Part shown: positions 19,266 through 26,849 of the stretch, in pieces | Numbering within the stretch: position 1 is the first letter of the stretch | Layout: every line of letters starts with the position of its first letter | Virus record (IMG/VR): IMGVR_UViG_3300041409_000120 | Span: 1-42,483 of that record | DNA length: 42,483 nucleotides | Strand: one strand, 5' to 3' | From: a virus | Position numbers and translations under genes: made by a program | Notes under the pieces: generated by a model | What the model was told of the DNA's origin: nothing | Databases searched by the model: none | The model's input: the letters and a program-made list of their open reading frames with translations, nothing else

Positions 19266-19270
19266 AAGCT
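19258..19270 (+). repeat. 13-bp direct repeat, copy 2
   Basis: agccctagaagct, identical to 18698-18710; the second copy lies just before the ribosome site of 19286. Confidence 0.7.
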
Positions 19271-19285
19271 AAGAGAGGAGAAAAA

Positions 19286-19867
19286 ATGCCTAAAAAAGAG
19301 AAGCCATGCCCTTGTTTGGAGAACGTATACGCTCATTTTGTCTGCGGTGGTACTGAAACGCAGAAATGTGGGTGCGACTGTCACGCGAAGAAGGGGTGCG
19401 AGCATGACGGCTATGTGCGTGGAAAATGTCCGTGCTACAAGCCAACTGCGCCAGCGGAAATGCGATGTGGACACCACGGCTATGAAAAGCGATGCACGGA
19501 GTGCAGCGAGGTTGAAATCAGGACGCCATGGATGGAATTTGGTAATGGCAAGCCAGCCAACCCTCATAGAACATGCGGAAGATTGGATCATAAGATGGGA
19601 TGCGATTGTGATTTGAAGAAGCCAGCCGAACAGGTGGCTACCGTTAGGTGCGTAGCCGGACATGATCTAGATCCCAATGAAGTCCACCCCTATTGCAAGC
19701 CCCCGCTCTCGGGGGAGGTGGAAACCAAGATTATCAAGATGGCAGACGAGGTGTCTCGTCATGCTCGAATGTTGGACATGGGAGCGAGTGCCTATTTTGA
19801 GCTTATTTGCCAAAGAGGACGCGAACTCTGCGCCCTCGTGCGCGATGAGATGAGGGGGCGGGAGTGA
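19286..19867 (+). CDS. Large Cys/His-rich multi-zinc protein
   Basis: A 193-residue protein; the first about 140 residues hold some twenty cysteines and many histidines in repeated modules (PCPC, KCGCDCH, KCPCYK, RCTEC, KMGCDC, 'VRCVAGHDL'). The C-terminal about 45 residues form helices. The CGCDCH module resembles the 32-residue protein at 4555..4653. It lies near the end of the early operon, a usual place for a late activator or antiterminator, some of which carry zinc; this is only positional. Confidence 0.6.
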   Translation: MPKKEKPCPCLENVYAHFVCGGTETQKCGCDCHAKKGCEHDGYVRGKCPCYKPTAPAEMRCGHHGYEKRCTECSEVEIRTPWMEFGNGKPANPHRTCGRLDHKMGCDCDLKKPAEQVATVRCVAGHDLDPNEVHPYCKPPLSGEVETKIIKMADEVSRHARMLDMGASAYFELICQRGRELCALVRDEMRGRE

Positions 19868-20094
19868 ACAGTATTCGAGTTGAAGACGTTAAAAAAGGCC
19901 AAGTTATATGGGAATGCGAAAGCGGGATTAACATGAAAGTAACAGCTCTCGAAAACTCTGTAAGAAATGGAGATTTTGTCTCATTCATGGCTATAGGAGA
20001 AACAGGCGGCCCATTTGAAATTGGGTATGACTGCGTGATAGGAAAAGCCTACCGCCCAAAGCTTTACGACGGCCCTGTTTATATGACGCGATGA
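19864..20094 (+). CDS. Hypothetical beta-rich protein
   Basis: A 76-residue protein; the GTG start overlaps the upstream stop (GTGA) behind GGGG. 'DVKKGQVIWECESGINMKVTALE' reads like a small beta-barrel. Last gene of the rightward operon. No family recognised. Confidence 0.55.
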   Translation: MNSIRVEDVKKGQVIWECESGINMKVTALENSVRNGDFVSFMAIGETGGPFEIGYDCVIGKAYRPKLYDGPVYMTR

Positions 20095-20119
20095 CCCCCC
20101 CCGCAAGCCGTTCTTCGGG

Positions 20120-20223
20120 AAATAGAAAGGGGGCGCAGTATTCCCCCGGTAACTGCCAAGTTAACCCGAAAGAGACCGTCGCCCCCATTGCTCGTACGCT
20201 TGGCAGTTTCGATTCCGTAAGAA
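20120..20223 (-). ncRNA. Predicted structured small RNA
   Basis: A promoter (20230..20258) would start this RNA near 20223. It contains AACTGCCAAG (20208-20199), GGGGGCG (20186-20180), CTTGGCAGTT (20160-20151) and CGCCCCC (20135-20129): two perfect helices in interleaved order, that is, a pseudoknot. Alternatively, GGGGG (20147-20143) pairs with CCCCC (20133-20129), followed by TTTCTATTT, a terminator-like end near 20120. No ORF with a ribosome site lies inside. Length is about 100 nt. Pairing with the AACTGCCATG motif at three gene starts is possible. Confidence 0.5.
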
Positions 20224-20229
20224 CAATCC

Positions 20230-20258
20230 CTTATATAAAGGTTAGGGGCGGCAGTCAA
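20230..20258 (-). promoter_or_regulatory. Sigma70-type promoter of the small RNA
   Basis: On the minus strand: TTGACT (20258-20253), exactly 17 nt, TATAAG (20235-20230). It lies after the last late gene and points to the intergenic region, away from any minus-strand gene, so an RNA product is the natural reading. Confidence 0.65.
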
Positions 20259-20259
20259 C

Positions 20260-20475
20260 TTATCTTAGACTTTTTGCATCTATCCTGTCCGCTAATCTTT
20301 CCACAACAGCAGTTAATTTCGCAATAGCGTCTGTATTCCGATTCAGACTCACATAACAGAGATAGGTCATAATCAGAAAAGCCAGAATTGGGAAGCCAAC
20401 ACGATTAATGGCCGTGAGCGTCCATTTCAGTTTCAGCGGGATGTCCCCATTAAATTCATTCTCGTCTCGGTTCAT
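20260..20475 (-). CDS. Small membrane protein of the lysis region
   Basis: A 71-residue protein: polar N-terminus, one span (about 24-45, INRVGFPILAFLIMTYLCYV) and a charged helical tail (AIAKLTAVVERLADRI). Its topology resembles small holin, anti-holin or spanin-like proteins. It starts at copy B of the 13-bp start-codon motif with AAAGGA upstream. Last gene of the late operon. Confidence 0.65.
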   Translation of the reverse strand: MNRDENEFNGDIPLKLKWTLTAINRVGFPILAFLIMTYLCYVSLNRNTDAIAKLTAVVERLADRIDAKSLR

Positions 20476-20484
20476 GGCAGTTTT
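20472..20484 (-). promoter_or_regulatory. Copy B of start-codon motif AAAACTGCCATGA
   Basis: Identical to 28..40 and 42235..42247; contains the ATG of the gene at 20260..20475. Confidence 0.6.
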
Positions 20485-20501
20485 TCCTTTAATCTATATG
20501 T

Positions 20502-20753
20502 TTACAGCCAGCTCGCCTCTGGATAATGAAGCTTCAGGGCATCATGGATCGCCTCTAAGCCAGCCGCTACGACAGCTCCAATCGCTATCTGAAGCTGTGC
20601 CTGCTGTTCAGGAGTCAGATGGGACGACAGAAGAGACGCCTTCTTAAACGCCAGAATGGCGGCTACGCCTTTCCCAGCCATGTATGCGGCTTTCTTTGCG
20701 GCTACGGACCAAGTCCAATCGGCTGGTATCAATTTGAGAAGTAAGTTCAGCAT
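20502..20753 (-). CDS. Holin-like small protein
   Basis: An 83-residue form starting MLNLLLKLIPADWTWSVAAK behind AGGAGG; the frame extends to 20783. Two moderately hydrophobic, Ala/Gly-rich helices (about 20-40 and 60-78). Position right after the endolysin suits a holin; the spans are weak, so the call is tentative. Confidence 0.55.
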   Translation of the reverse strand: MLNLLLKLIPADWTWSVAAKKAAYMAGKGVAAILAFKKASLLSSHLTPEQQAQLQIAIGAVVAAGLEAIHDALKLHYPEASWL

Positions 20754-20761
20754 GAGGCCTC

Positions 20762-21103
20762 CTAGTGTGATTGTCCGACCCAAAGTACATCGGGGTCTTT
20801 TGTGGCATCAACATCTGCGTGTACGTGCTTATCGTAGGCCCCTATCCTTGTGATTCCAGCGGCTAAAAGGCCTCGAATGATCAAGAACCTTGCCCGGCTG
20901 TCAGAAGCGGCCAAATCGACAGCTTTCCCGCTTAGATGCGAACTGCTTTCTACACCCATGGCCGCAGTGTTGGCAGAACATGTCCGTAGTCCAGAAGTGA
21001 TGACAAAAGGGATTCCGGCTACCGCTCTGGCGGTGTCCAGCTTCGACATCAGCTCGGGATCAAGTCCTTTTGCTTCTTCGTCAGAGAAATATTTATAGGT
21101 CAT
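20762..21103 (-). CDS. Endolysin, peptidase M15 family
   Basis: A 113-residue form starting MTYKYFSDEEAKGL. The start is chosen because its ATG overlaps the upstream stop; the frame extends to 21193. SGLRTCSAN, S-S-H56-x6-D63 (HLSGKAVD) and the H93-x-H95 pair (KHVHADVD) are the zinc ligands of VanY/M15-type carboxypeptidases and endolysins. It would cut peptidoglycan peptide links for lysis. No signal peptide or wall-binding domain, so release needs a holin. Confidence 0.85.
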   Translation of the reverse strand: MTYKYFSDEEAKGLDPELMSKLDTARAVAGIPFVITSGLRTCSANTAAMGVESSSHLSGKAVDLAASDSRARFLIIRGLLAAGITRIGAYDKHVHADVDATKDPDVLWVGQSH

Positions 21104-21285
21104 TGGCTTTGTGTATCCCGTCCACCTGAACTCCCAGGATCGTCCGAAGTACCATCTGCGTTCTTTGAGATAGTTGAGTAGCCACATAGGCACGTAATGC
21201 GATAGTCACCGCCCCCCCATCTTTGAACGGATAAGAGAAGACCGCATTTGGGACATTTACTTCGAGACCACCAGAGATCGGCCAT
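21100..21285 (-). CDS. Zinc ribbon protein
   Basis: A 61-residue form starting MADLWWSRSKCPKCGLL; a start five codons earlier (21300) is possible. CPKC and CLCG about 18 residues apart form a zinc ribbon; the tail is Ser/Gly-rich. It overlaps the endolysin start (ATGA) and the end of the spanin-like gene. Confidence 0.6.
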   Translation of the reverse strand: MADLWWSRSKCPKCGLLLSVQRWGGGDYRITCLCGYSTISKNADGTSDDPGSSGGRDTQSQ

Positions 21286-21613
21286 TTCTATATCTCTCAT
21301 TTAAGATAGCAACCTGTTCTGACGTCATTTCCATCTGTCCCCTAATCCGCTCAATTTCCCCTTCGTGTCGCTCAATCTTGTCTCTCTGACCCCTGAACTG
21401 CGTTTCAACCTCCACAAACTGCATCTTCTGAGCAGCCAGCTCACGTTCAGCGGAACTCGGAATAAGACCTCGCATATAGTCGTCCTGCCACTTCTCCACC
21501 TTCTCCTGACCCTTCTGCATGGGCACTAGGATGGCCGCTAAGCCACCTAGCAGGGCCACAATCGTGATGATCATGGACCAGGTCATACGACCGTTGCCGT
21601 TTGATTCAGACAT
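21257..21613 (-). CDS. Spanin-like membrane coiled-coil protein
   Basis: A 118-residue form starting MSESNGNGRMTWSM behind GAAGAAGG; the frame extends to 21646. One N-terminal span (about 12-33) is followed by about 80 residues of charged coiled coil. This is the layout of an inner-membrane spanin. No lipoprotein partner was seen, so the role is inferred. Confidence 0.55.
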   Translation of the reverse strand: MSESNGNGRMTWSMIITIVALLGGLAAILVPMQKGQEKVEKWQDDYMRGLIPSSAERELAAQKMQFVEVETQFRGQRDKIERHEGEIERIRGQMEMTSEQVAILNERYRNGRSLVVSK

Positions 21614-21646
21614 AGAGCCTTCTTCCGTGGCAGTTTGGGCAGACAT

Positions 21647-22837
21647 TTATTGAGATTGACCTTGCGTGATTTTCTGTAAAAGACCTAAAAGAATTTGGCG
21701 CGCCTGTGGATTTTGACCGATAACATTTAGTCCCTTATTCGCGGCTCCGGCCAAAGCAGTGGTGATGCCAGTCGTTATAGGAGCCCTCGCAACAGTTCCA
21801 GCTAAAACACTGGCTCCAGCTCCCGGAAGACCACCAACTGCTCCCCCGAGCCAAGCCAATCCAGAATTAAGGTAAAAGAGATTCGCTTTAGAAAGAGTTC
21901 CATTCTTATTGGCTGGAAATAGTTTCATAAATTTGTCCCTCTGAGCTAATGGCGCAAATTCTTGTCTTGCGTCCTGAACAGCGGGAGCTACTTTTTCGAG
22001 AGTGGAATTAAGATGGTTCTGGATATTGATCAGCTCGGAAACATCCTCGCCTTTTGACATTCCGGCTTTGATCTTCTTGCTGATAAATTTAAGGCCATCC
22101 CCAATGTCTTCAACCTCGGGAGTTGCCCCGCTCAAATTGGCTTGGGCAACTTTATGGATTGCTTCTTCTCCGAGGCTATCGGAATGAATAGCTTTTGTAA
22201 TATTCTCCGGTGTAAATGTAATGGCAGAATCTGTTATTCCAGGATCAACGCCAGCGGCGAGCTTGGCCTGCCCAATAGCTTCCCCTGCTTTGGCTTTTGA
22301 ACCAAGGGTTATGAGTGTCTCAGGGTTTTCATAGAGGTTTTGAATGTCTTTGGCAGGAACACCGCTCGCGGCCTCCATAACCCTTTTGGCTCCCACCCCA
22401 AGTTTTGATGCTACGGCTTTCAAAACTTGTGTTGCCTGGGGAACTCCCGGAAAAGCGGATGGTTCCTGCATTACACCTGCACTTAGCATCGAAGCTCCAC
22501 GACCCAATGCAGTTTTAGGAACAGTCTCTGGAGCAAAAGCAGTTCCTGTAATTTGTCTCAATGCCTCTCCGCCTATTGCGCCAGCGGGGCCAGCTAACGC
22601 ACCCCCTACTATAGGCAAAGCCGAGCCCCCTACTTTCTGGACAGTTGCAGGATCTGCCTGAAAGAAGTCTTTTGTTGCTGTTGCCGGCCCCATGACAGCG
22701 CTATTAACAGCATTTGAGATTATCTGATTTACAGGAAGTGGAGGAGCTTCTTCGGCAACTGGTTGGTCACTTCCGTTAACCATCTTTTGTTTGAGCTGAA
22801 GATAGCGGTATCGATCTAAGTCGTCTTGCTCGCTCAT
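21647..22837 (-). CDS. Probable ejection (internal virion) protein
   Basis: A 396-residue protein. The middle (about 50-110) and C-terminus (about 310-380) are Gly/Ala/Pro-rich and hydrophobic; helical segments lie between. No enzyme motif. It is the last of three adjacent Ala/Gly/Gln-rich proteins between tail and lysis genes, the place of DNA-ejection proteins in podoviruses. Start overlaps the upstream stop (ATGA). Confidence 0.6.
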   Translation of the reverse strand: MSEQDDLDRYRYLQLKQKMVNGSDQPVAEEAPPLPVNQIISNAVNSAVMGPATATKDFFQADPATVQKVGGSALPIVGGALAGPAGAIGGEALRQITGTAFAPETVPKTALGRGASMLSAGVMQEPSAFPGVPQATQVLKAVASKLGVGAKRVMEAASGVPAKDIQNLYENPETLITLGSKAKAGEAIGQAKLAAGVDPGITDSAITFTPENITKAIHSDSLGEEAIHKVAQANLSGATPEVEDIGDGLKFISKKIKAGMSKGEDVSELINIQNHLNSTLEKVAPAVQDARQEFAPLAQRDKFMKLFPANKNGTLSKANLFYLNSGLAWLGGAVGGLPGAGASVLAGTVARAPITTGITTALAGAANKGLNVIGQNPQARQILLGLLQKITQGQSQ

Positions 22838-23928
22838 TGACCACCAAACTTTTTATGTAAGCGGTTGAATTCTTCTTGCTCTTGCGGCGTTAAACCTGCC
22901 ACTTTTTGGGCTTTAAGATTCGGAAGCAATTGTTCCGGAGTAACCTTTTGCGGCTGATAATTTATCCCCAATGCTTTCAGTTTCATGGCCTTTTCTTCTT
23001 CATTTGAATTTATGCGTTCAGCCAATGAATTGACAGCGTTATAGGCCTTTGTTTCAGAGATGTTTAAGGGCTCTTTAGGTTGTGAAAGGTTTGCCACATT
23101 CAGGTACTGAACTTCCTGAGGATTGAATCGATTTACTTCCTGCGCGTGCTGAAGAAGTGGCGAACTTCTCATGTTGTGCTGAATGAGCTGATAGGTATTC
23201 GGAGCTAAAGCACCCCCCGAAACATTCGCGGCTAATGCTGAAGCAGTGCCAGAAATAGGACCAGACGTAGCCGCTCTCTTAAGATCAAGCGATTGGCCTA
23301 CAGCGTTTACAGCATTATTGATAGCAAGGTTTTTTTCAGCGAATTCCTTCTCAATCTGTTCCTGCTTTGAAGCCAGTTGAGTGGCTTTTGTTTGATCAAA
23401 CTGTTGCTGTTGAATGTCATGCGCTTGCGTAAATTGCTTCTGTTGCTTGACAGCTTCGGCGGCTTTTAAGAGAAATGCAGATGTATTTTTACCCGTCATG
23501 GCAGGAATTCCAGAAGGTAATACAGGCTGTCCGGATGAAGGATTGCCAACTGCTCCAGGCGTTTGCCCCTGTGATGTTACGCCAAAAGGAGCAGGATTGC
23601 CGGTAATAGCGGCAAGACCTTGAAGAAGCGTAGGAGTATCTAATCCTTCAGATTTAGCTTTATAGGCACTCACGACATTTTCAGGCGTCATCATGCTCTG
23701 AGATTGATTTGGATCAACTCCAAGATACTGGCCAGCTGCCAACGCCTGCGCCATGGAATTACGCCTGTCCACAAGCGACTGAACCCCTGTTCCAAAGGCC
23801 TTAAGGCCGCCAACTAACTGTTCCTGTTGAGCCTGACGCATCAAGGCTTCTTTGTAGGGTCTCTGCGCTAAGAGGTCAGCGACTCCCGCTATCGGGAAGT
23901 CGGTTTTCATGTCAAATTGTCCGGGCAT
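22834..23928 (-). CDS. Probable ejection (internal virion) protein
   Basis: A 364-residue protein with GGAGA upstream. Gln-rich helices (KAAEAVKQQKQFTQAHDIQQ and following) lie between polar, Pro/Gly-rich stretches; the C-terminus (LTPQEQEEFNRLHKKFGG) is helical. Composition and place match podoviral ejection proteins. No sequence-level family identified. Confidence 0.6.
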   Translation of the reverse strand: MPGQFDMKTDFPIAGVADLLAQRPYKEALMRQAQQEQLVGGLKAFGTGVQSLVDRRNSMAQALAAGQYLGVDPNQSQSMMTPENVVSAYKAKSEGLDTPTLLQGLAAITGNPAPFGVTSQGQTPGAVGNPSSGQPVLPSGIPAMTGKNTSAFLLKAAEAVKQQKQFTQAHDIQQQQFDQTKATQLASKQEQIEKEFAEKNLAINNAVNAVGQSLDLKRAATSGPISGTASALAANVSGGALAPNTYQLIQHNMRSSPLLQHAQEVNRFNPQEVQYLNVANLSQPKEPLNISETKAYNAVNSLAERINSNEEEKAMKLKALGINYQPQKVTPEQLLPNLKAQKVAGLTPQEQEEFNRLHKKFGGQ

Positions 23929-23937
23929 AAATTCTCC

Positions 23938-24813
23938 TTAAAATCCCGGCATGTTGCCTGGGGCATTCAGTGCACGGCTTGCCGCTTTTCCTGCCGCCCC
24001 ACCTGCTGGGCCACCCATTGCCATGCCAGCAATAGGAGCCAGCGATCCGACTCCGCTAAGAAGTGCCCCGGTCTGACCTTTTCCATTCCCTACTTGCGGA
24101 GCTGCCTGAGCGCCAATGGACTTTGCGATATTTGCCTGATTGATAAAATCTTCCAAGCTCAATCCTCTAGAAAGAGCGTTTGTTCCCCCTGCTTGCGTAG
24201 TGCCAAGAGCCTGAGATTGAGAACCCAGAAGGCCCTGCATGGCCGCCGCACGTTGATCCGAGGCTGTTGTATAATCTCTGGCTCCGGCTGTACCTACCTC
24301 ATTGGCGATATTGGTTGCAATATTTCCCTGTTGACGGCCTAATTCCTGACCTAGACCGCTACCATTCAGAAGATGTTGAGCATTTAATGTTTCCTCGGTA
24401 GCTGGAAGTCCTTGCTGGAATACGGCCTGATTCTGCTTGATAAGAGCATCTGAAAGCCGTTGGCGAGAAGCATCTCTGGATGCCTGGTCCCCTGTAATAA
24501 AGCTATTGGTCTGATCGTATTGTTTCTGACCAAGGTCGGTCTGTTGCTGACTCTGAGTGTTCCCGAGATTTAGAATGGATTGCTGATCGGCGGACACCTG
24601 ATTTGGATCAAGAGAAAAAGGTCCCGAAGTTCCACCATTGCTATTTCCAGTGGAAAAAGGGTTATACATTCCACCCGTCAAAATGGCCCCCGGAGTTTGG
24701 AGAGCTTGATTTACGACATTCTTAGAACTGAGATTATTTCTGGCAATTTCAGATCCGCCTAAAGTAAAAACACCACTTCCAATCCGTCCTATTGTTTTTG
24801 CCGCACCGCCCAT
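23938..24813 (-). CDS. Probable DNA transfer/ejection protein
   Basis: A 291-residue protein starting MGGAAKTIGRIGSGVFTLGG behind AGGAGG. Gly/Ala-rich ends and a Gln/Asn-rich helical middle ('SDALIKQNQAVFQQGLPAT', repeated QQ and tripeptide-like 'GLLGSQSQALG'). Resembles in outline P22-type DNA transfer proteins; no firm homology can be claimed from reading. Confidence 0.6.
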   Translation of the reverse strand: MGGAAKTIGRIGSGVFTLGGSEIARNNLSSKNVVNQALQTPGAILTGGMYNPFSTGNSNGGTSGPFSLDPNQVSADQQSILNLGNTQSQQQTDLGQKQYDQTNSFITGDQASRDASRQRLSDALIKQNQAVFQQGLPATEETLNAQHLLNGSGLGQELGRQQGNIATNIANEVGTAGARDYTTASDQRAAAMQGLLGSQSQALGTTQAGGTNALSRGLSLEDFINQANIAKSIGAQAAPQVGNGKGQTGALLSGVGSLAPIAGMAMGGPAGGAAGKAASRALNAPGNMPGF

Positions 24814-24822
24814 GTTGTCCTC

Positions 24823-25335
24823 CTAAATTTCTTCCTTCAAAATCTCGCCATATTTATGAAACCCTTTCCCTAAAAATCGACAATATGCCTCTGTCTTACC
24901 TCTGCTGGAAAGAACTACAAAGTGTTTACAGAAACAATCCTTAGCCCTCTGTCGTACCTGCTCCCACGCTTCTTTTACCCACTTCTGACCGCGCTGGTCT
25001 TTCCTCACCCAAGCTTGTTGGACCGTATACCCAAGCCTTCCGTCATAATCGTTCGAGACATGCGCCAGAATGTAGGTCACCAACTGTCCATCCATCGTCC
25101 CAATCCAAAGATCCCCCGGCGCATTCATGACAGAGATATTGGCTATCGCTTGAAGTGTTTGGTTGTAGAACCCGTTCAAATCAATCCCTTCTGGTACGTG
25201 CGAAGTTTTTATGAAGTCCTTCACCGCTTCTTCGATCTGAGGAGCAAGACCCTCTGGAATGGCGTTTATCAGCCTGAAATCAGGCTGTTTTTCAAAGATG
25301 CTGATGATGTTTGAAGCCACGGTTTGGGTGTTCAT
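24823..25335 (-). CDS. GNAT-fold-like protein in the tail module
   Basis: A 170-residue protein. The region about 70-160 (GDLWIGTMDGQLVTYILAHV; then WVRKDQRGQKWVKEAWEQV; then HFVVLSSRGK...Y.RFLGKGF) follows the strand-helix order of GNAT acetyltransferases, with 'Q/RGQKW' at the acetyl-CoA loop position. Similar proteins occur in virion gene clusters with unknown targets. It starts at the end of the preceding short ORF's opposite side with a 4-nt overlap to 25332. Confidence 0.5.
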   Translation of the reverse strand: MNTQTVASNIISIFEKQPDFRLINAIPEGLAPQIEEAVKDFIKTSHVPEGIDLNGFYNQTLQAIANISVMNAPGDLWIGTMDGQLVTYILAHVSNDYDGRLGYTVQQAWVRKDQRGQKWVKEAWEQVRQRAKDCFCKHFVVLSSRGKTEAYCRFLGKGFHKYGEILKEEI

Positions 25336-25538
25336 GCCAAGTTGTAGTAAGGCATCTGATAGGCAGTATTTCCAATCATGACAGTCACATATCCGACAGG
25401 ATTGGCCGTTAATGCTGAGGCCGCCCCATTACTTCCAACCGTTGTGAATGTCGTCGGACTTGCCAACGTCAAATCCCCGATAAGAATAGGCCGTTTTAAG
25501 ATAGGACTGTTATCGCTTGGGCTCTTTGGATCGTCCAT
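25332..25538 (-). CDS. Small virion-region protein
   Basis: A 68-residue protein. Polar Pro/Ser-rich first 20 residues; then a beta-rich half (VGYVTVMIGNTAYQMPYY). It overlaps the GNAT-like gene by 4 nt and follows the previous stop directly. Possibly a small structural protein. Confidence 0.5.
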   Translation of the reverse strand: MDDPKSPSDNSPILKRPILIGDLTLASPTTFTTVGSNGAASALTANPVGYVTVMIGNTAYQMPYYNLA

Positions 25539-25796
25539 TTATTTATAACCAAGCTTGTTCGCTAGGAAACTGATAATTGCATCAGATCCTTTTGTTTTAA
25601 TAGTGCTCCATTCCAGTTCGTCCGGTGATAGATGAGGAGTAGAATCAAAGGTGTCTTCGTCAACAATCTGATAACTAAATTCCAAATCATTCGCCGCTTT
25701 ATTCAGAATATGCGTCGTATTGGTTTGATCATCGCCAGCTAGACAATCTTTGCTCACTACAATCCCGTCTTTCGATACAATCACATGAATCATCAA
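25539..25796 (-). CDS. Hypothetical tail-region protein
   Basis: An 85-residue protein beginning MMIHVIVSKDGIVVSK. Alpha/beta, acidic. AGGAGAG upstream. Between the fibre-like gene and smaller ORFs; may be a chaperone or minor virion protein. No family recognised. Confidence 0.5.
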   Translation of the reverse strand: MMIHVIVSKDGIVVSKDCLAGDDQTNTTHILNKAANDLEFSYQIVDEDTFDSTPHLSPDELEWSTIKTKGSDAIISFLANKLGYK

Positions 25797-25804
25797 AATC
25801 TCTC

Positions 25805-26830
25805 CTATAAAATCGGGTTTGAGCCAACCCCTAGAACGCCATCAACATATCCGTGGAGGGCAATATCTTGTGCTTTTGATGCCGATGCCCCATTTGTAAT
25901 CTTTATCCCAAGAACCTGATCTACCCAGAGATTGGCTCCGCCACTATTTGATGTTGGGCAAGCGGTAGTAGCTATCTGACGTGACCCCGAAGAATCCTGT
26001 ATACGAAGTTCACCAGCGGCTGGAGCGCAAGCTAGATACCAGTTCACAAGAATAAAATGCAGCGGAAGCTGCGTGCCTACAGTCCCGCCAGTAGCCAGTG
26101 TATAGGTCAGAGTTGTGGCTCCAGCCGTTGTCGCATAAAGAAGACCTGTACATGTTCCAACGACGTTAAAACCTGTGGTGGTGGCTTGCTGAAGAAAAAC
26201 AGTATTTCCAACCATGACGAACTTCTTAATGACATTCGTTGCCCCGCTGTTATCGCCATTCGGGAGCGTTCCAAGATATACCCAACTATTTGTTCCGAAA
26301 TTTGTATTGAACGTCGAAAAGTTCGATTGATAGGGAAATAAAACGTCTGCCACTATGACGAAATTGGATGTGTTATCGGAGGTCTTGACGGCATAGAAAG
26401 AGTACCAGGTATTAGCTGTTTGTGATCCTGTACGAAGGCCCGATTGCGCTGTTCCTGACAAGGCTGCCACTTGGGCTAGATTGCATTGAATACGGCTTGT
26501 TGATGTATCCGTTCTCAGATTGCCATCTGGAAAAAGAATTCGACAATCACCGCTTGTACCATCAATCCCCGTTTCAACGATTACGACGGTGCCAGAGCTG
26601 TACTGGAGGACAGGACGGCGGTAGGTGCTGTAATGATCGACGTATTGCTTGGTCGCGACTTCAAGAGCTGTCGAAGGATCGACATCCACTTTCAGTTTTG
26701 CGAATGTTTTTGTAAGGGATTCGAGTCCAGTCCAGACTGCCGCATTCGTGGAAAAATTTGTATTTACTTGCGATGACGCAATAGTTGTCCCCGGGGCAAA
26801 TGTGTAATCAATAACGTAATTAATCGCCAC
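25805..26830 (-). CDS. Probable tail fibre or spike protein
   Basis: A 341-residue protein, Thr/Ser/Asn/Gly-rich and almost wholly beta-like, with an N-terminal 'INYVIDYTFAPGTTIASSQVN' block and 'ALEVATKQYVD', the sort of head seen in phage tail fibres. No enzyme residues can be identified. Position after the tail-assembly protein suggests receptor binding. Confidence 0.65.
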   Translation of the reverse strand: MAINYVIDYTFAPGTTIASSQVNTNFSTNAAVWTGLESLTKTFAKLKVDVDPSTALEVATKQYVDHYSTYRRPVLQYSSGTVVIVETGIDGTSGDCRILFPDGNLRTDTSTSRIQCNLAQVAALSGTAQSGLRTGSQTANTWYSFYAVKTSDNTSNFVIVADVLFPYQSNFSTFNTNFGTNSWVYLGTLPNGDNSGATNVIKKFVMVGNTVFLQQATTTGFNVVGTCTGLLYATTAGATTLTYTLATGGTVGTQLPLHFILVNWYLACAPAAGELRIQDSSGSRQIATTACPTSNSGGANLWVDQVLGIKITNGASASKAQDIALHGYVDGVLGVGSNPIL

Positions 26831-26849
26831 TAAAATTCTCCTTGTCGTG

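Noticed and set aside
20091-20327. 78-codon plus-strand ORF after the last early gene
   Set aside because: It runs through the predicted small RNA and into the opposite lysis gene; no ribosome site or family pattern.
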